From positions 15,259,501 to 15,323,500 of the forward strand of contig NC_088303.1 of assembly GCF_032854445.1 (NCBI RefSeq): 64,000 bases of DNA, written 5' to 3'. Source of the DNA: Liolophura sinensis (Eukaryota; Mollusca; Polyplacophora; Chitonida; Chitonidae). The number at the start of each line of letters is the position of its first letter. Position 1 is the first letter of the stretch. This document shows, piece by piece, positions 24,727-36,129 of this stretch. Made by a program: the position numbers and the translations under genes. The notes under the pieces are model-generated. The model did not search any database. It was not told the origin of the DNA and saw only the letters and a list, made by a program, of their open reading frames with translations.

Positions 24727-25598
24727 TATCGGTCTTGAACACGTATTTGTAAGTTAACTCTGTTAACGAAAAGGACGTGACGTTCTGACGGATTTCTGCG
24801 TTCGGCTAGTGATGTCAGTGAATGCCATTATAAACAAGCATTCTTTTTTATAATGTATGTGAGTATGCTGGAACCATATGTGTATAGTTTAAACACATAT
24901 GTCAGAGTTAACCGTCGATTAACCGCCTGTTGAAGATTAAAAAATGCCGACTGTGGAGTACCTTTATCTGGATACAGATATACATTTTAAGCTTGTCCCG
25001 CAAGGATGGTTTTATGGTCAAAGGTGATTTTGATGCAGAGATAAGCATCTGGGCTAGCAAAGCGGAACACTCACAGCCAAGACAGTGTGTAGCTACAGTG
25101 ACCATTTCTATACCGATTCCTGAAAAGATGTCTTCTGTTGGTTTGGTAAGTTTGATACTTGAACCTGTTAGACTGTCACATCAGCGAACTTTCTGCCCAC
25201 GAAACAATTATTTATTACATGAATGTACTCATTTAAACTGCTGTTCTTTCATGAGTTTGCGAATCTAAACATGTACGATTATTCCCTCTGAGTACGAGTT
25301 TTGTGACCTTGACATTTAAGCTTACGAAACTCGCAGTGGATACCTTTTGACTTCTCCCAGCGAACAATCTGTAATCTGCCAAGTGATATAATCTTTATCC
25401 ACGAGTGGGGTGTGAAGTAAAATCAGTTAGCCTATCAGAATGGGAATATTTATTCGCAAACTATTGACGGTTATACCAGAGGTTCTAGAGAGATAACAAC
25501 TGGAAGTTGTTGCTAATGGGATGCATTTTCCTGCCTTACGTGGAATCGGGTCCTAGCTGGATTACCCATTTGTTCTCTTGTAACACATGAGTAGTAAA
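24727..25598. other. Spacer, nothing recognised
   Basis: Only a short palindrome at 24878-24901 (ATATGTGT and ACACATAT around TAGTTTAA). An open frame of 112 codons at 24930 has no recognisable domain. Confidence 0.5.
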
Positions 25599-25750
25599 TA
25601 TTTATTTATTTATTTATTTGATTGATGTTTTACGCCGTACTCAAGAATATTTCACTTATACGACGGCGGCCAGCATTATGGTGGGAGGAAACTGGGCAGA
25701 GCCCGGGGGAAACCCACGACCATCCGTAGGTTGCTGAAAGACCTTTTCAC
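25599..25750 (-). repeat. SINE-A 3' half, well conserved
   Basis: Reverse complement of the SINE-A core and tail: TTTTACGCCGTACTCAAGAA, GGCGGCCAGCATTATGGTGG and CAGAGCCCGGGGGAAACCCA, with an ATTT-repeat tail. Confidence 0.95.
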
Positions 25751-25849
25751 GCGAGTAGTAAGTAACGTTTACCCCCGATGAAGTCATCACAAATGCACGA
25801 ACGAAGAATAGACTACACAGCTTGGACCCGTATTACTTTAGTCAGAAAA

Positions 25850-26033
25850 CTCTCCAAAGAGTAATCTGTTAAATTTAATTTTAAAAAGTCTGCTGTTTGA
25901 GTAATACTAGAATTATTTGAATAAGACTTTCAGGAAACTATGTTGAATATGACATATATAACAAAATATATATCGTGACATCACTCAGACAGATTTTCTG
26001 TTTAATTAACAGATTAAATTTTTGAGTGAAGCT
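25850..26033. mobile_element. MITE-like element, family 1, copy 3
   Basis: Left AGTCTGCTGTTTGAGTAATA and right TGACATCACTCAGACAGAT are the family-1 inverted ends. The right outer part TTTTTGAGTGAAGCTTCAC matches the outer ends of the other copies. The interior is shorter. Confidence 0.72.
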
Positions 26034-26544
26034 TCACCATTCTTTGGGCACAACTGGTGTCTGCAAAAATCATATCTCGGTCAGAGTGTGTGAAAGAGAA
26101 TACATGTATTTCGATATTTATTGCGGGTGTAAAAACCATTGCTTGCTCAACCCGTGGTTATACTTTTACATCATACTAGTAGATTTATATAACCTATATA
26201 GTTTTTTAAAGAGGAAATTATTGCTGATTACAGATGATATTTTACACCTGCTGATATATTAATGATACTTTTGAAGAGACATCTTTTGCTCACACTACAC
26301 AGGATCAGATCTGTGTCTTTTACATTATTTTCTTGACCAAAAACATACTCGGTGATATAATCCACACAGACCTCACACCTGATATTTGTATATTGTCACT
26401 CATGTTACCACTTTTGTACTGAAATCATTCAATTCTGAATAAATTTTGCATTTTACACACTTCAGTGTTGACGTTTATTTGATTTTCCTAAAATCGTGTA
26501 CGCATAGTGCAGAAGTCTCATGCTTAATAGTGGTCGCCGAATCA
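26034..26544. other. Spacer, nothing recognised
   Basis: No supported gene; a 78-codon open frame at 26026 has no domain signature. Confidence 0.5.
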
Positions 26545-26660
26545 GAGATTGTGTCTCGTGGGTTTCCTTTGGGCTCTTCCGGTTTCCTGCCACTATAAAA
26601 CTGGCCGTTGTCGTATAAGTGAAATATTCTTGAGTCCGGCGTAAAACACCCATCAAATAT
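26545..26660 (+). repeat. SINE-A 3' fragment
   Basis: TCGTGGGTTTCC, then GTTGTCGTATAAGTGAAATA, TTCTTGAGTCCGGCGTAAAA and a degenerate AT tail. Confidence 0.9.
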
Positions 26661-28334
26661 ATACATAAATCAATCAATCAATCAGACATTGTTAGAAACC
26701 TGCATGCACGTTTGCAATATCGGGAGGCTATTACAAGGTGAATGATATGTGTAAGGGTAAGGTAAAGTTTGGTTGTATAAAACCACGCGGATGCATGCAA
26801 GACAAATCTGTAAATCGGCTTACAGCTGCTTTTATCATTCAGTTTTCGAGCTGAATGGTATACATATATTTATGCTTTCTTCATGGACGAGACGACTCAC
26901 CATGCCATGTTCATAATTTGTGTGATAAACATTGGAGTATCCCTTTGGCCGACCATGCAGGCGATCTCTGCCGTCATATGCACATGCGGAGCAGCCATTC
27001 TGAAGATATATGCGACCAATTGGTGACCAATATACCATAGGTGGAGGAAATCGGAGAGCCAACCTTTGGCAAGTATAATGCTGGCGAACTTTTCCTCGTG
27101 TAACAGGTCATATGATGGAAGACAAGTGGTCTCAGGCGAATGTAATGTAAGACCACACAGTACGGGTAGGGTAACGTCGACCGGCTATTGCAACAATTCT
27201 GTCGCAGAATGTTACTGAACCTACCTTTCGCGTTACCTGAAACGTTTAAAATGCATGCCCCTTGACCCCTCGGCTATTACCCTTCTCCCGAAAACACTAT
27301 AGGCCGACGCGATTGAAAGTCTTCCCCAGGTTTTAGGGCTTGTGTGAGAATGTTGCCATGAAGAGCTTCTGGAAACACCGACGGCCTGAAATAGAGTGCA
27401 TCGAAAGAAGAAAGGGGGATAGGACAAATGAAGTCGCCATTTGACGCCAAAGTATGGCATAAACTCAGAGTACGAGGTAACTTATCAACCGATTTCTGTG
27501 CCATTGGATGACTGACGGTCCCCATCATGTGATCACCATCAACGGGTCTGTCGCAATCATGAAGTCGAACTACAGCAACCTCATTATGCATGATAAACTG
27601 AGACATCGACAAGTGTCTCGTTCTCGAGTCTACAGCACTTGATCGACTCGTGCAACCGTATACCCAAATCCAACTTTCCCTGCAGTGTCACAAACAACGC
27701 TGTAATACAAAATGAGGATATCTGCTTAACAATTTGATTTATTGGCTTCTTCAATACACTCCATAACAATACATCATTACAACGTATTTGGAAAAGAACA
27801 TGAAATGAGTATAAATGATAACAAATATCATAACTTGAAGGCACGTGATAAATAGTACTGACTCGTTGAATTATACTTGTCAAACGGGAACATGTCAAAC
27901 GTTCCATTTGTATAGTTCGACCGTATGAACGCGGTTTCTGCAAAGCTGGTCTAATATTCAACGAGTCGTTACTAAAAATCGCACCGTGTGAACGTGGCTT
28001 AACCCACACTTGTAATTCAAGACTTGTCCTTTCACAGAATAATAAGCACATATACACCATTCTCCTCTCTAGCTTACAAATTAATACATGTATTGAAAGT
28101 CGAATTAATTAGACATTTTTGCTATAACTTCATATGTACAGTCACCTTAGCCAGTTCTCCTTAATTCTAACCAACCTGCATACTTCAACCCGCTGCATAT
28201 AAGACCAAGTTCTTTTGTCGTGAAAGTTTCCTATAAACGTAATGTTAGAATACTGACGTCACTTCCATAACAAAAACCACCATACTTCGTCAGAACAGGC
28301 GTCAGTTTCGTCTTTCTAATGGACGTTCCACTTA
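26661..28334. other. Spacer, no supported gene
   Basis: Open frames of 111 and 158 codons occur on the minus strand (27277-27612 and 27584-28060) but have no domain, signal peptide or splice support, and the region lacks obvious repeats. A lineage-specific gene cannot be excluded. Confidence 0.5.
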
Positions 28335-28670
28335 GCAGAGACCCTCGAAGCTTGGTGACTCGGGATTAAACCCTGGCGGGGTTATACCTAAGGCTTTAAA
28401 AAATAGTACTTGTTGCTGCCTTACTTGGCGCTCATCATTGAGAGAATAGAGCAAGGAAACACGAATGGTTGGCCCTGTGTCCATGATATGTGACTGGATG
28501 GCGAGTTCTGTCTGGTGTCTTTCGCATGATACTTCAGTAGCGGCAGAATTTTGGCGGCATGGACTCGCCCTGTCACAAGAAGATAGAGTACAATGCATAT
28601 GTGCATGTACCAAATAACTTCTCGTCGTCATATGACTGAAAAATTGTTGAGTATACGACGTTAAACCCCA
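28335..28670 (+). repeat. SINE-B copy, diverged head
   Basis: GACTCGGGATTAAACCCTGG (B-box-like), GTACTTGTTGCTGCCTTACT, then CATATGACTGAAAAATTGTT, GAGTATACGACGTTAAACCC. Same order as the copy at 42625. Confidence 0.85.
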
Positions 28671-28699
28671 AGTATATATACTAAGCTGAGGCGTGCTCA

Positions 28700-29255
28700 T
28701 AAACTCACTGTCTGCACTGAAAACAAGTGCTCTAAAATTATATCCACTAAGCTTCCGTAATACACCTTCGCAACTTTAATTCCTGAAACTTTTAAGAATA
28801 CTAATGCTATGATAATTTATAACGTCATTATTTTCATTAATAACCATTAAGCATAACACTACAACTACATCGAACAGAAATGGAATAAAAAATGCCTGAA
28901 TGGAATAAAAGGGACACCTTTCGGCATTTGTAAAGGCTACATGTAGGTTATTCCTTTTGTTGATCAATGAGCTCCCTTCTCAGATATTCATTGTGAATGG
29001 CTGGTTCTTCAATGAATTAACCTCACTCTACCACATGACAACGACGTCAACTTTAATATTTTCCCCTAATCAACTAATGAGTACATTGAACTGATTAATG
29101 CCAACTAGTTGTTTAAATGGGTTAACTAATGGAGTTATTATGTTCAACGTGTCAGCTCTTCTACCATCATATACCCAGACACCTTGCATTGACTGCACTG
29201 TATCACCTATAATTTTCTGGAACTTGCCACTTGGTTGGGAAAAACCATGTTAAAA
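28700..29255. other. Spacer, nothing recognised
   Basis: AT-rich, no supported gene or ordered repeat. Confidence 0.5.
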
Positions 29256-29260
29256 TTTAT

Positions 29261-29475
29261 GTGGCCTAGTGCTAGTGCACCACAATGACCCAGCAGCCTC
29301 TCACCAATACAGTCCTTATGAGTCAAGCTCATGCTGGCTTCCTTTTCAATCATACGTATTCCAGCAACCTAAAGATGGTCGTGGGTTTCCCCGAGACTCT
29401 GCCCCGTTTCCTTCCACCATAATGCTGGCAGTTGTAATATAAGTGTAATTGAGTACACCAGTCAAATAAATAAAT
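29261..29475 (+). repeat. SINE-A, near full-length
   Basis: Head GTGGCCTAGTGCTAGTGCAC, CAATGACCCAGCAGCCTCTC, body GATGGTCGTGGGTTTCCCC, tail AGTCAAATAAATAAAT. Several small deletions relative to the 55751 copy. Confidence 0.9.
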
Positions 29476-29576
29476 TTATCATATGATTTTTCTGCAACTA
29501 TTCACCTTTAGTTCTAAATTTCGTAGAAGCATGGCGGTAAGTTGGTGAAAAGTTCCATGAAATTTTAGGCGATTTA

Positions 29577-29944
29577 CGTATGGAACTATGGATGTTCACC
29601 ACATGAGCAGCCGTTGAATACAAAATGACATACATGTAGGATGGAACTATGAATGTTCCCCACATGAGCAGCCGTTGAATACAAAATGACATACATGTAG
29701 GATGGAACTATGGATGTTCCCCACATGAGCAGCCGTTGAATACAAAATGACATACATGTAGGATGGAACTATGAATGTTCCCCACATGAGCAGCCGTTGA
29801 ATACAAAATGACATACATGTAGGATGGAACTATGAATGTTCCCCACATGAGCCGCTGTTGAATACAAAATGACATACATGTAGGATGGAACTATGAATGT
29901 TCCCCACATGAGCAGCCGTTGAATACAAAATGACATACATGTAC
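29577..29944. repeat. Minisatellite, 61-bp unit, 6 copies, very homogeneous
   Basis: Unit contains GGATGGAACTATGAATGTTC and CCCACATGAGCAGCCGTTGA. Copies differ at only a few positions, so the array is young or recently homogenised. Located about 260 bases beyond the zinc-finger gene's stop codon. Confidence 0.97.
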
Positions 29945-30189
29945 AAAGGTTTCCGCCTAACTGTGTGAAACTATCAACACTAGCCAGGACTCTGGACACC
30001 AAGCTAGCCGACAAAATCTCATTAATCCCTTACTGGATTTAGCTTTGACTTGCTGAACTAAACAATCAGAATAATTGAATGCTTTCCATAAGAAACAAAC
30101 AAGTGCATGTATTACTTGAGAGCTAGGTACATCACAGCTCAAGTCCTTACATATTACGTATATACAGGAACCACATGCTCGGTATAAAC

Positions 30190-30195
30190 CTTTAT
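30190..30195 (-). promoter_or_regulatory. Poly(A) signal AATAAA of the zinc-finger gene
   Basis: TTTATT on the plus strand, AATAAA on the coding strand, only about 14 bases past the stop codon, implying an unusually short 3' UTR unless another signal is used. Confidence 0.7.
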
Positions 30196-30208
30196 TTGCA
30201 CATGATTT

Positions 30209-33200
30209 TCAGTTTTGAGCCAGAGCCGACAAGTCTGCCAGTGTGTTGGCTACCAGGTGTGTGTCATCCATCTGTCCTCTGGTGTCCTGGAGGACATAGC
30301 CCTGAGATGATGTCATGGCGCTAAGAAGCTTTACTGCCGTCTCTTCATTAGCAATGTTGTCATCCTGCTGAGGCACATAGACAAAAGAATCCTGTACACT
30401 GACGCCTTCCTCGTCTGCGTTCTGCAGGGTTATGGTATAGTTCTCTGTGCCTTCTCCCTGGTTTTGGTCCACTCCAGACCGGTCCACCTCACTGGAGGTA
30501 TGGGTCCTCGTGTGAGCAGCAGTTTCCTCCAGCGATGAGAACAGCCTATCACATACTCCACACATGAACACAGTGTCACTTTCTTGGTTTACTTGTTGTC
30601 CACCGTCCCCGATGTTATCCACGGCAACTTCCTCTTCAAACGCCATCTCCACGGATTCCTCGTCTTCTCCCTCTTTCTTGGCACATTGAATTGAGTGTCT
30701 TTTGAGAGAAAACGGAGAAGAAAACACCTTAAGGCAATACCGACAAACATGTTTGCCAATGCCTGTGTGCTGGACCTTATGCATGTTAAACTGCCTTGCT
30801 GTTTTGAACGCCTTTCCACATTCACAGAGAAAACGCCTTTCATCAGTGTGTACCATAAGATGGCGCTTGAGGCCAATACGGTGTGAGAAGCTGGCCTCAC
30901 ATTGGTCACATTCAAAAGGCCGAGCACCGGTGTGGATATTCTGATGATCTGCTAAACTTGAGCGATTGTAAAATTTTTTGCGGCAAATCGAGCAGCTGTA
31001 AGGCAGGTTTTTCTCTTCAGTCGACTTGTGGGTCTCCAAATGCCACTTGAGCTTGTGCGCTCGAAGAATTTCCGTCCACATACTGTGCACTGATGGTTTT
31101 TGATTCCAGAGTGCCGCTTTAAATGCGTGGACAGGTAGCGCTTGTCCAGTAAATGTCTTGTCGCACAGTTCACACTTATATTTTGCCTCTTGAATGTGAA
31201 CAATGTTCATGTGCCGCTCTAGATCTCTCTTAATATTAAAGGTTTTGGGACAGAATTCACATTTAAACTCTTTTTCCCCGTGCTTAAGATTGATGTGTGT
31301 TTGTACATACTGCTGCTGACGGCTGGAAAACCCACACACACTGCACAGGAAGATGGGACCCTGGTTGCCTCCCTTGTACACCTCAACGCTTCCGGATAAC
31401 TTGGTGCGATCCAGGCCTTGAACCCGGCCAGCCACTTGGCTATTGCCTTTTAAATCTAAGTAATCACTTACAAGGGAAACAGAACCATCATTCGTCATGT
31501 CATCAGAAATGAGGGATCCTTCACCTCTCTCTGTCTCCACCATAACGTTAAGTGCAACTGCATTTGGACTGTCTGGAGCCAAGACAACAACTGTGGAATC
31601 TTGGGGATTTACACCAGCATCTGAAAATGAAGTTTTAATAATAAAGTCTGACCTAGAACATTTTCATGAAATGAAGGTCAGTAAAGGAAAAGATCTGTGA
31701 ATCTGTAACTTGTACACCTGATCACTAACTGAAGCAAGATTTACTCTCAACAAGTGCATTCTACCATATTTTGGGAAGTGAATGTTTTCTTTGTTTTTTT
31801 TTTTTTGTTTTTTTTTTAATATGACAATTGTTATAGGTGCTAAAGTTTGATCACTTCAGCCACAGTTTTTACCCAGACTTTAAAATCATTTTCATCTTCT
31901 ACATGTATGTTTTATACCAATCTCCCTTCTTAAATTCAGCACAACAAGATATCTCAAAGACACTGAGTCACCTTATGTCTCTCAGCAACTATTTCTGTAT
32001 CAGATACCAAATATGGCAGTGCACATATCTGAACACGGATGCTTCATAGAGGATCTCTCACCTGAAGTCAGTGGTTCTTTTCCTGCGTCTTCTTCATTTA
32101 TGGATGATTCAACTGATTCCGAAACGCTGGCATCTATACTGTCATCATCTTGGGTTGGAAAGTTAGGCTGACTGGATAGCTGAAAGTACAGCTGAACAAT
32201 GCAATAATATTCACAAAATGTCATGAGTGTTAATTAATACTGATATGAGGGCACCAGACTTTCTGGTCATCCAGTAAACACTGACTCCAAATTATACAGC
32301 ATGCATTATGGCTCTGCACGTTATCAGAAGATAATGTAATGTTCACAGGATGCACAGGTAAACAAGTCCAAAATAATTGTATATGTACCTGAAAAAGTAG
32401 GTCAAAAGACTATTGCAATGACAATGACAGAATCAAATTGGACTGGGCCACCAATTATTGGGTCCTTGTGCAAAATTTAATCGAATGTGGCTCAATACGT
32501 TTGAACATATGTGTATAAATAAATACTGAAGTGATAAACAGCCATTCTGAACATGAATTCAAATGTTAACATCAAAGATAAGTTAAAGTGACCAAAATAA
32601 AATGTGGACTGAGGACTTCTTAGGAAGTAATTGGAATCTGGCTAACAAACAACATGTACCAGAAAACAAAATGTTCAAATAAGTATAATATCAATTTAAA
32701 TGTTTAATTAGTGCGAAATAGGTCCTGAAAATTCCAGACCCAAGAGCATGTCATTCCGAATATCACTGATAATCAGCTCTGGTTCAAATTCTGTTCTTTT
32801 TTTGGTGACTTTTCTGCCAGTTTCAGAAAGGAAAGCTGTGAGTGAGTGAGTGCTTGGGGTTTAACGTCATACTCAACAATTTTTCAGTCATATGACGACG
32901 AAGGAATCCTTAGAGTGCACGTACATGTAATGTGCCTCCTTGTTGCAGGACGGATTTCCACCGCTCTTTTATTTAGTGCTGCTTCACTGAGACGACTTAC
33001 CGAAGGCAAGTAAGCCGCCCTGCCCAAGCCATTATACTGATACGGGTCAACCAGTGGTTGGACTATCCCCTTCATGCTGAACGCCAAGCGAGGAAATTAC
33101 AACTTCCTCTTTTTTAAAGCCTTAGGTGTGACTCGATCAAGGATTGATCCTGGATCTACCGGTCCCGAGGCGGACGCTCTACCAACTGTGCTATCCGGGC

Positions 33201-36129
33201 CGGTGAAAGGAAAGCTGTAAATGCAGTACTAATTACAACTCAGTTGAGCTCAATCCTGAGATTTGGTATGACTTATCCACCCCAAAAATATATATATCTC
33301 GAAGTGTGTGTCTTTAATTCTGCGATTCAATTCAGCTGATTTGTACCTGCAGGGCATTACCCACGTGTTGAGCATGTAGTGTACTGACCTTGTTTTTACT
33401 GCTTTGCTTGCTGACTTTTTCACAGGATTTTAGGTACTGCAAACAAATGACACAAATGTAAGAGTCTCCAGTGTTTTTTCCCACCTCTGCTCAGTTTTCC
33501 TGACAGTCACTGTAAGAGTGAATTATTCTTGAGTACAGCATTAAACCCATGTCAAATAATCTAATAATTGCAAAATATGTGTATGATTTAACAAACCCTC
33601 ACCAGCTTTTCCAAGATAATTATATGCACAAGCAAACCTTTAACACAAAGGTACATGTACATGTGACTGTCATAGGGTAAAGCTTACTGTCAGTTGTGGA
33701 CAACTGGAAATTTCGCATTAAATGAGAAGTTTTCTATCCGTGTAGTTAAAAGTTTCTCTAATAATAGGTCAACAATGTTAATAAGTGAGTACTCACTTTC
33801 TCCAAGGCATTCCTCGCTCGAATTACAGAAAGCCAGCTCCCATGTAGCAGATAGTGACTAGAAGGGGAGACAACTGCAGACACCCCAGTAAGTCTGGGCA
33901 ACTTGTGCAGGACAAAGTCTTTTTGTGCCTGTTTTGTAATGAAACTGGTCTTGACAATAGCGGTGACACTTTCAAATATCTGAAACAGATAAATATTTAA
34001 TATTTACTTGATTTTTGTATTACGTAGAACTCAAGAATATTTCACTCATGCAATGGCAGCCAGCATTATGGCGGAAGGAAACTGAGCAGAGCCCAGTGGA
34101 AACCCACGTCAATCCGCAGGTTGCTGCCAGACTTCCCTTGTGCAATCGAAGGAATCCAGTATGAGCTGGACTTAATTAACAGTGACCACATTGGTGAGAG
34201 GCTTGAACTGATAAATAATCAAACAGTGTAGTACTGTCATAGATATACAGGTTCTAGAATTTAAGCAATACACAATAAAATAAGGAAACTACTGTAAAGT
34301 GCCACAGAATGACTACAGAATAGGACCTAAATATACCATAAATATTTACACATACAGAAATGAAGAAATTAGTAGTTGGCTACCAAAAATATTTTAATGT
34401 CGTTCCCATTTAATAATTTCATTAAACGTTATTGGTGTGGCCCAGTTTCATGAAGCTCTCTTAACATTATGAGCTCGCAGCTATCATGACAACGTAATTC
34501 CTTTAGTACTTGTTGCCATGGTAGTTAAGTGCTTCGTGAAATCGGGCCCTGCTTTAGAAAATCGTCTAAATTTCTACAAATTTTATAACAGTTTAATATT
34601 CCTCCAAAACAGAAAGAAATTCTAGAATGATGCTAAATAAAAGGTAAGTTTGGCAGTACAAAATTTCTACTTACGGTGTCTTCCTGCTTTTCAAACACAA
34701 CATTCACTTTGGGTGTGTCATACATCAATGAAGAATCATTGTCAGAATTCTGTTCAACTATGGTTCCTGTCGCTGCTGTGAAGCGTGTTTGAGGCTTGAT
34801 GACAAGTTCAGTTTTCCCCTCGTCAGATACAGTCTGCAGCCGCTTTGATGGAAGAATACTACGCATGTTACGTGGTTTCAGACCAGCCAATGAGTCAGTC
34901 TGCGAGTTTGTTGTCATGGAAGGTTCTCCTGTCTGAGTGGGCACTCTGGGTTTGTCGTCAAGGAGACCATGAGCGATTTCTGCAGCCTGCAGTAACTCAG
35001 ATGCCACACGTTTGCGTCTAGGGCGCGAATCCTTGGAGTCTGCCTCCTTTTGCTCAGGTTCGCACAGCACTACTGAGTCTGACTGCTGGTGCATAGTTAC
35101 AGACACAACTTCTGACTCATCTTTAACCTGAAAGCCCTTTTCTGAATCAGTAATTGCAGTTGTCATCAGTGGGGCACTTGGCACCTCAAGACTTGAGGCA
35201 CTTGGTACTTCACTACTTGGGTAGATTTCAGGAATGCTTTCCTCAGTGGATTCCACCACTTGAAGAGCAATGGAGTTTCCCTCACATTTACTATAAGCTG
35301 TAAATGAGATTCCCTCAGTCTTGCTGCTATCAACGGTTGACTTTCCACTACTCGCCTCTGATACTGTTGAGAGTTTATCAGGGTTGGTCTCTGTGAAGAT
35401 CACCAATTCATCTCCTTCACTTTCATTGCCTTCAGTGCCTTCTTTCCGCTCACTCACTTTCTCCTTCATTGCAAGTTTCCTTGGAGAAAACCTCACAGCC
35501 TTGACGCTAGAAGTTTGGCTCTTCTTTGTGCCACTTTGTGTCATTTTGGCAGAGACTGAAACACTCGAATCCTGAGACTGAGGAGATGGATTAGAAGATT
35601 GCAAGACATCTGGACTGTTACAGGCACTCTCTTTCTGAGAAGGTATGAGCGTTACCTTTGCACTCAGCACTTCTTTCTTTGGGCTATCAGTTTTTGAAGT
35701 AACATTTTCAGGGTTTTGTAGAGGTGTGTTTTTTTCTCTTTGTGTTGCTCTGTTCCCTACAGGGGACACTGGTACATTTACACCTACTTGTTCCTTTGGG
35801 CTTGATTCATTAGCTTTCCTTGCAGAACCTTTTTCCAATACTTTAATAGACAGCGATGTGGTCTTAGGAGTAGAATCAGCAGGAGCTGAAGGAGGTGTCT
35901 TTCTTGCTCCTATACGCTCTGCTGCCTTTCCAACTGGGGTAAGTTCATTTCTTTTTACTTGCTTGGTGGGAGGTCCGCCATCCCTCAGACTGGTTCCTCT
36001 CGCTTTCCCATTCTGACCTCTGGATGGAGTTGAATCCACCAACTCACTGCTTTCTGTTTTTGTCAATTTCCTTTTCGTTTGTCTACCCGATCGTCTTAAG
36101 GTAGTAGTGTTCTGAGCTGATTCTGGTTC
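30209..36129 (-). CDS. Large multi-C2H2 zinc-finger protein (first exon missing; internal compensated frameshift)
   Basis: Exons in transcript order: 36129-34675, 33979-33797, 33436-33389, 32179-32062, 31620-30209; phases 0,0,0,1 agree at every junction. About 1070 residues are visible. The N-terminal 485 residues are disordered, Ser/Thr/Lys-rich with basic patches (RRSGRQTKRK, RPRRKRV). Exon 2 encodes a short ordered segment (LLHGSWLSVIRARNALEK) that may be a KH-like end. The last exon has C2H2 fingers: two at the start, two disrupted, then YSCSICRKKF, FECDQCEASF, FLCECGKAF (only one residue between the cysteines), HVCRYCLKVF (last ligand Cys), and a C-terminal FMCGVCDRLF. A nuclear DNA-binding regulator is expected. 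One extra base at 31150 and one missing base at 31052-31066 shift the frame through fingers 3 and 4. Exon 1 is unplaced. I do not recognise a named orthologue. Confidence 0.85.
32845..33203 (-). repeat. SINE-B, full-length, in a zinc-finger gene intron
   Basis: Tail GAGTGAGTGAGTGCTTGGGG at the left, tRNA-like head CCGGCCCGGATAGC on the reverse strand at the right, with the head's reverse complement GGATTGATCCTGGATCTACC (B box) inside. Intron between the 48-nt and 118-nt exons. Confidence 0.93.
33489..33565 (+). repeat. SINE-A tail remnant
   Basis: GAGTGAATTATTCTTGAGTA, CAGCATTAAACCC and GTCAAATAATC resemble the SINE-A 3' end. Weak, short. Confidence 0.5.
34012..34207 (-). repeat. SINE-A, near full-length, diverged
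   Basis: CTCAAGAATATTTCACTCAT, AGCCAGCATTATGGCGGAAG, CCAGTATGAGCTGGACTTAA and GACCACATTGGTGAGAGGCT follow the reverse complement of SINE-A up to its head. Intronic in the zinc-finger gene. Confidence 0.92.
34439..34549. mobile_element. MITE-like element, family 2, 111 bp
   Basis: Terminal inverted repeats GGCCCAGTTTCATGAAGC and the complement of GGGCCCGATTTCACGAAGC, extended by CTTAAC/GTTAAG. Intronic in the zinc-finger gene, about 130 bases from the donor site of the 1455-nt exon. Confidence 0.8.

Noticed and set aside
30700-30944. Plus-strand open frames opposite the zinc fingers
   Set aside because: Shadow frames of the conserved finger-coding strand.
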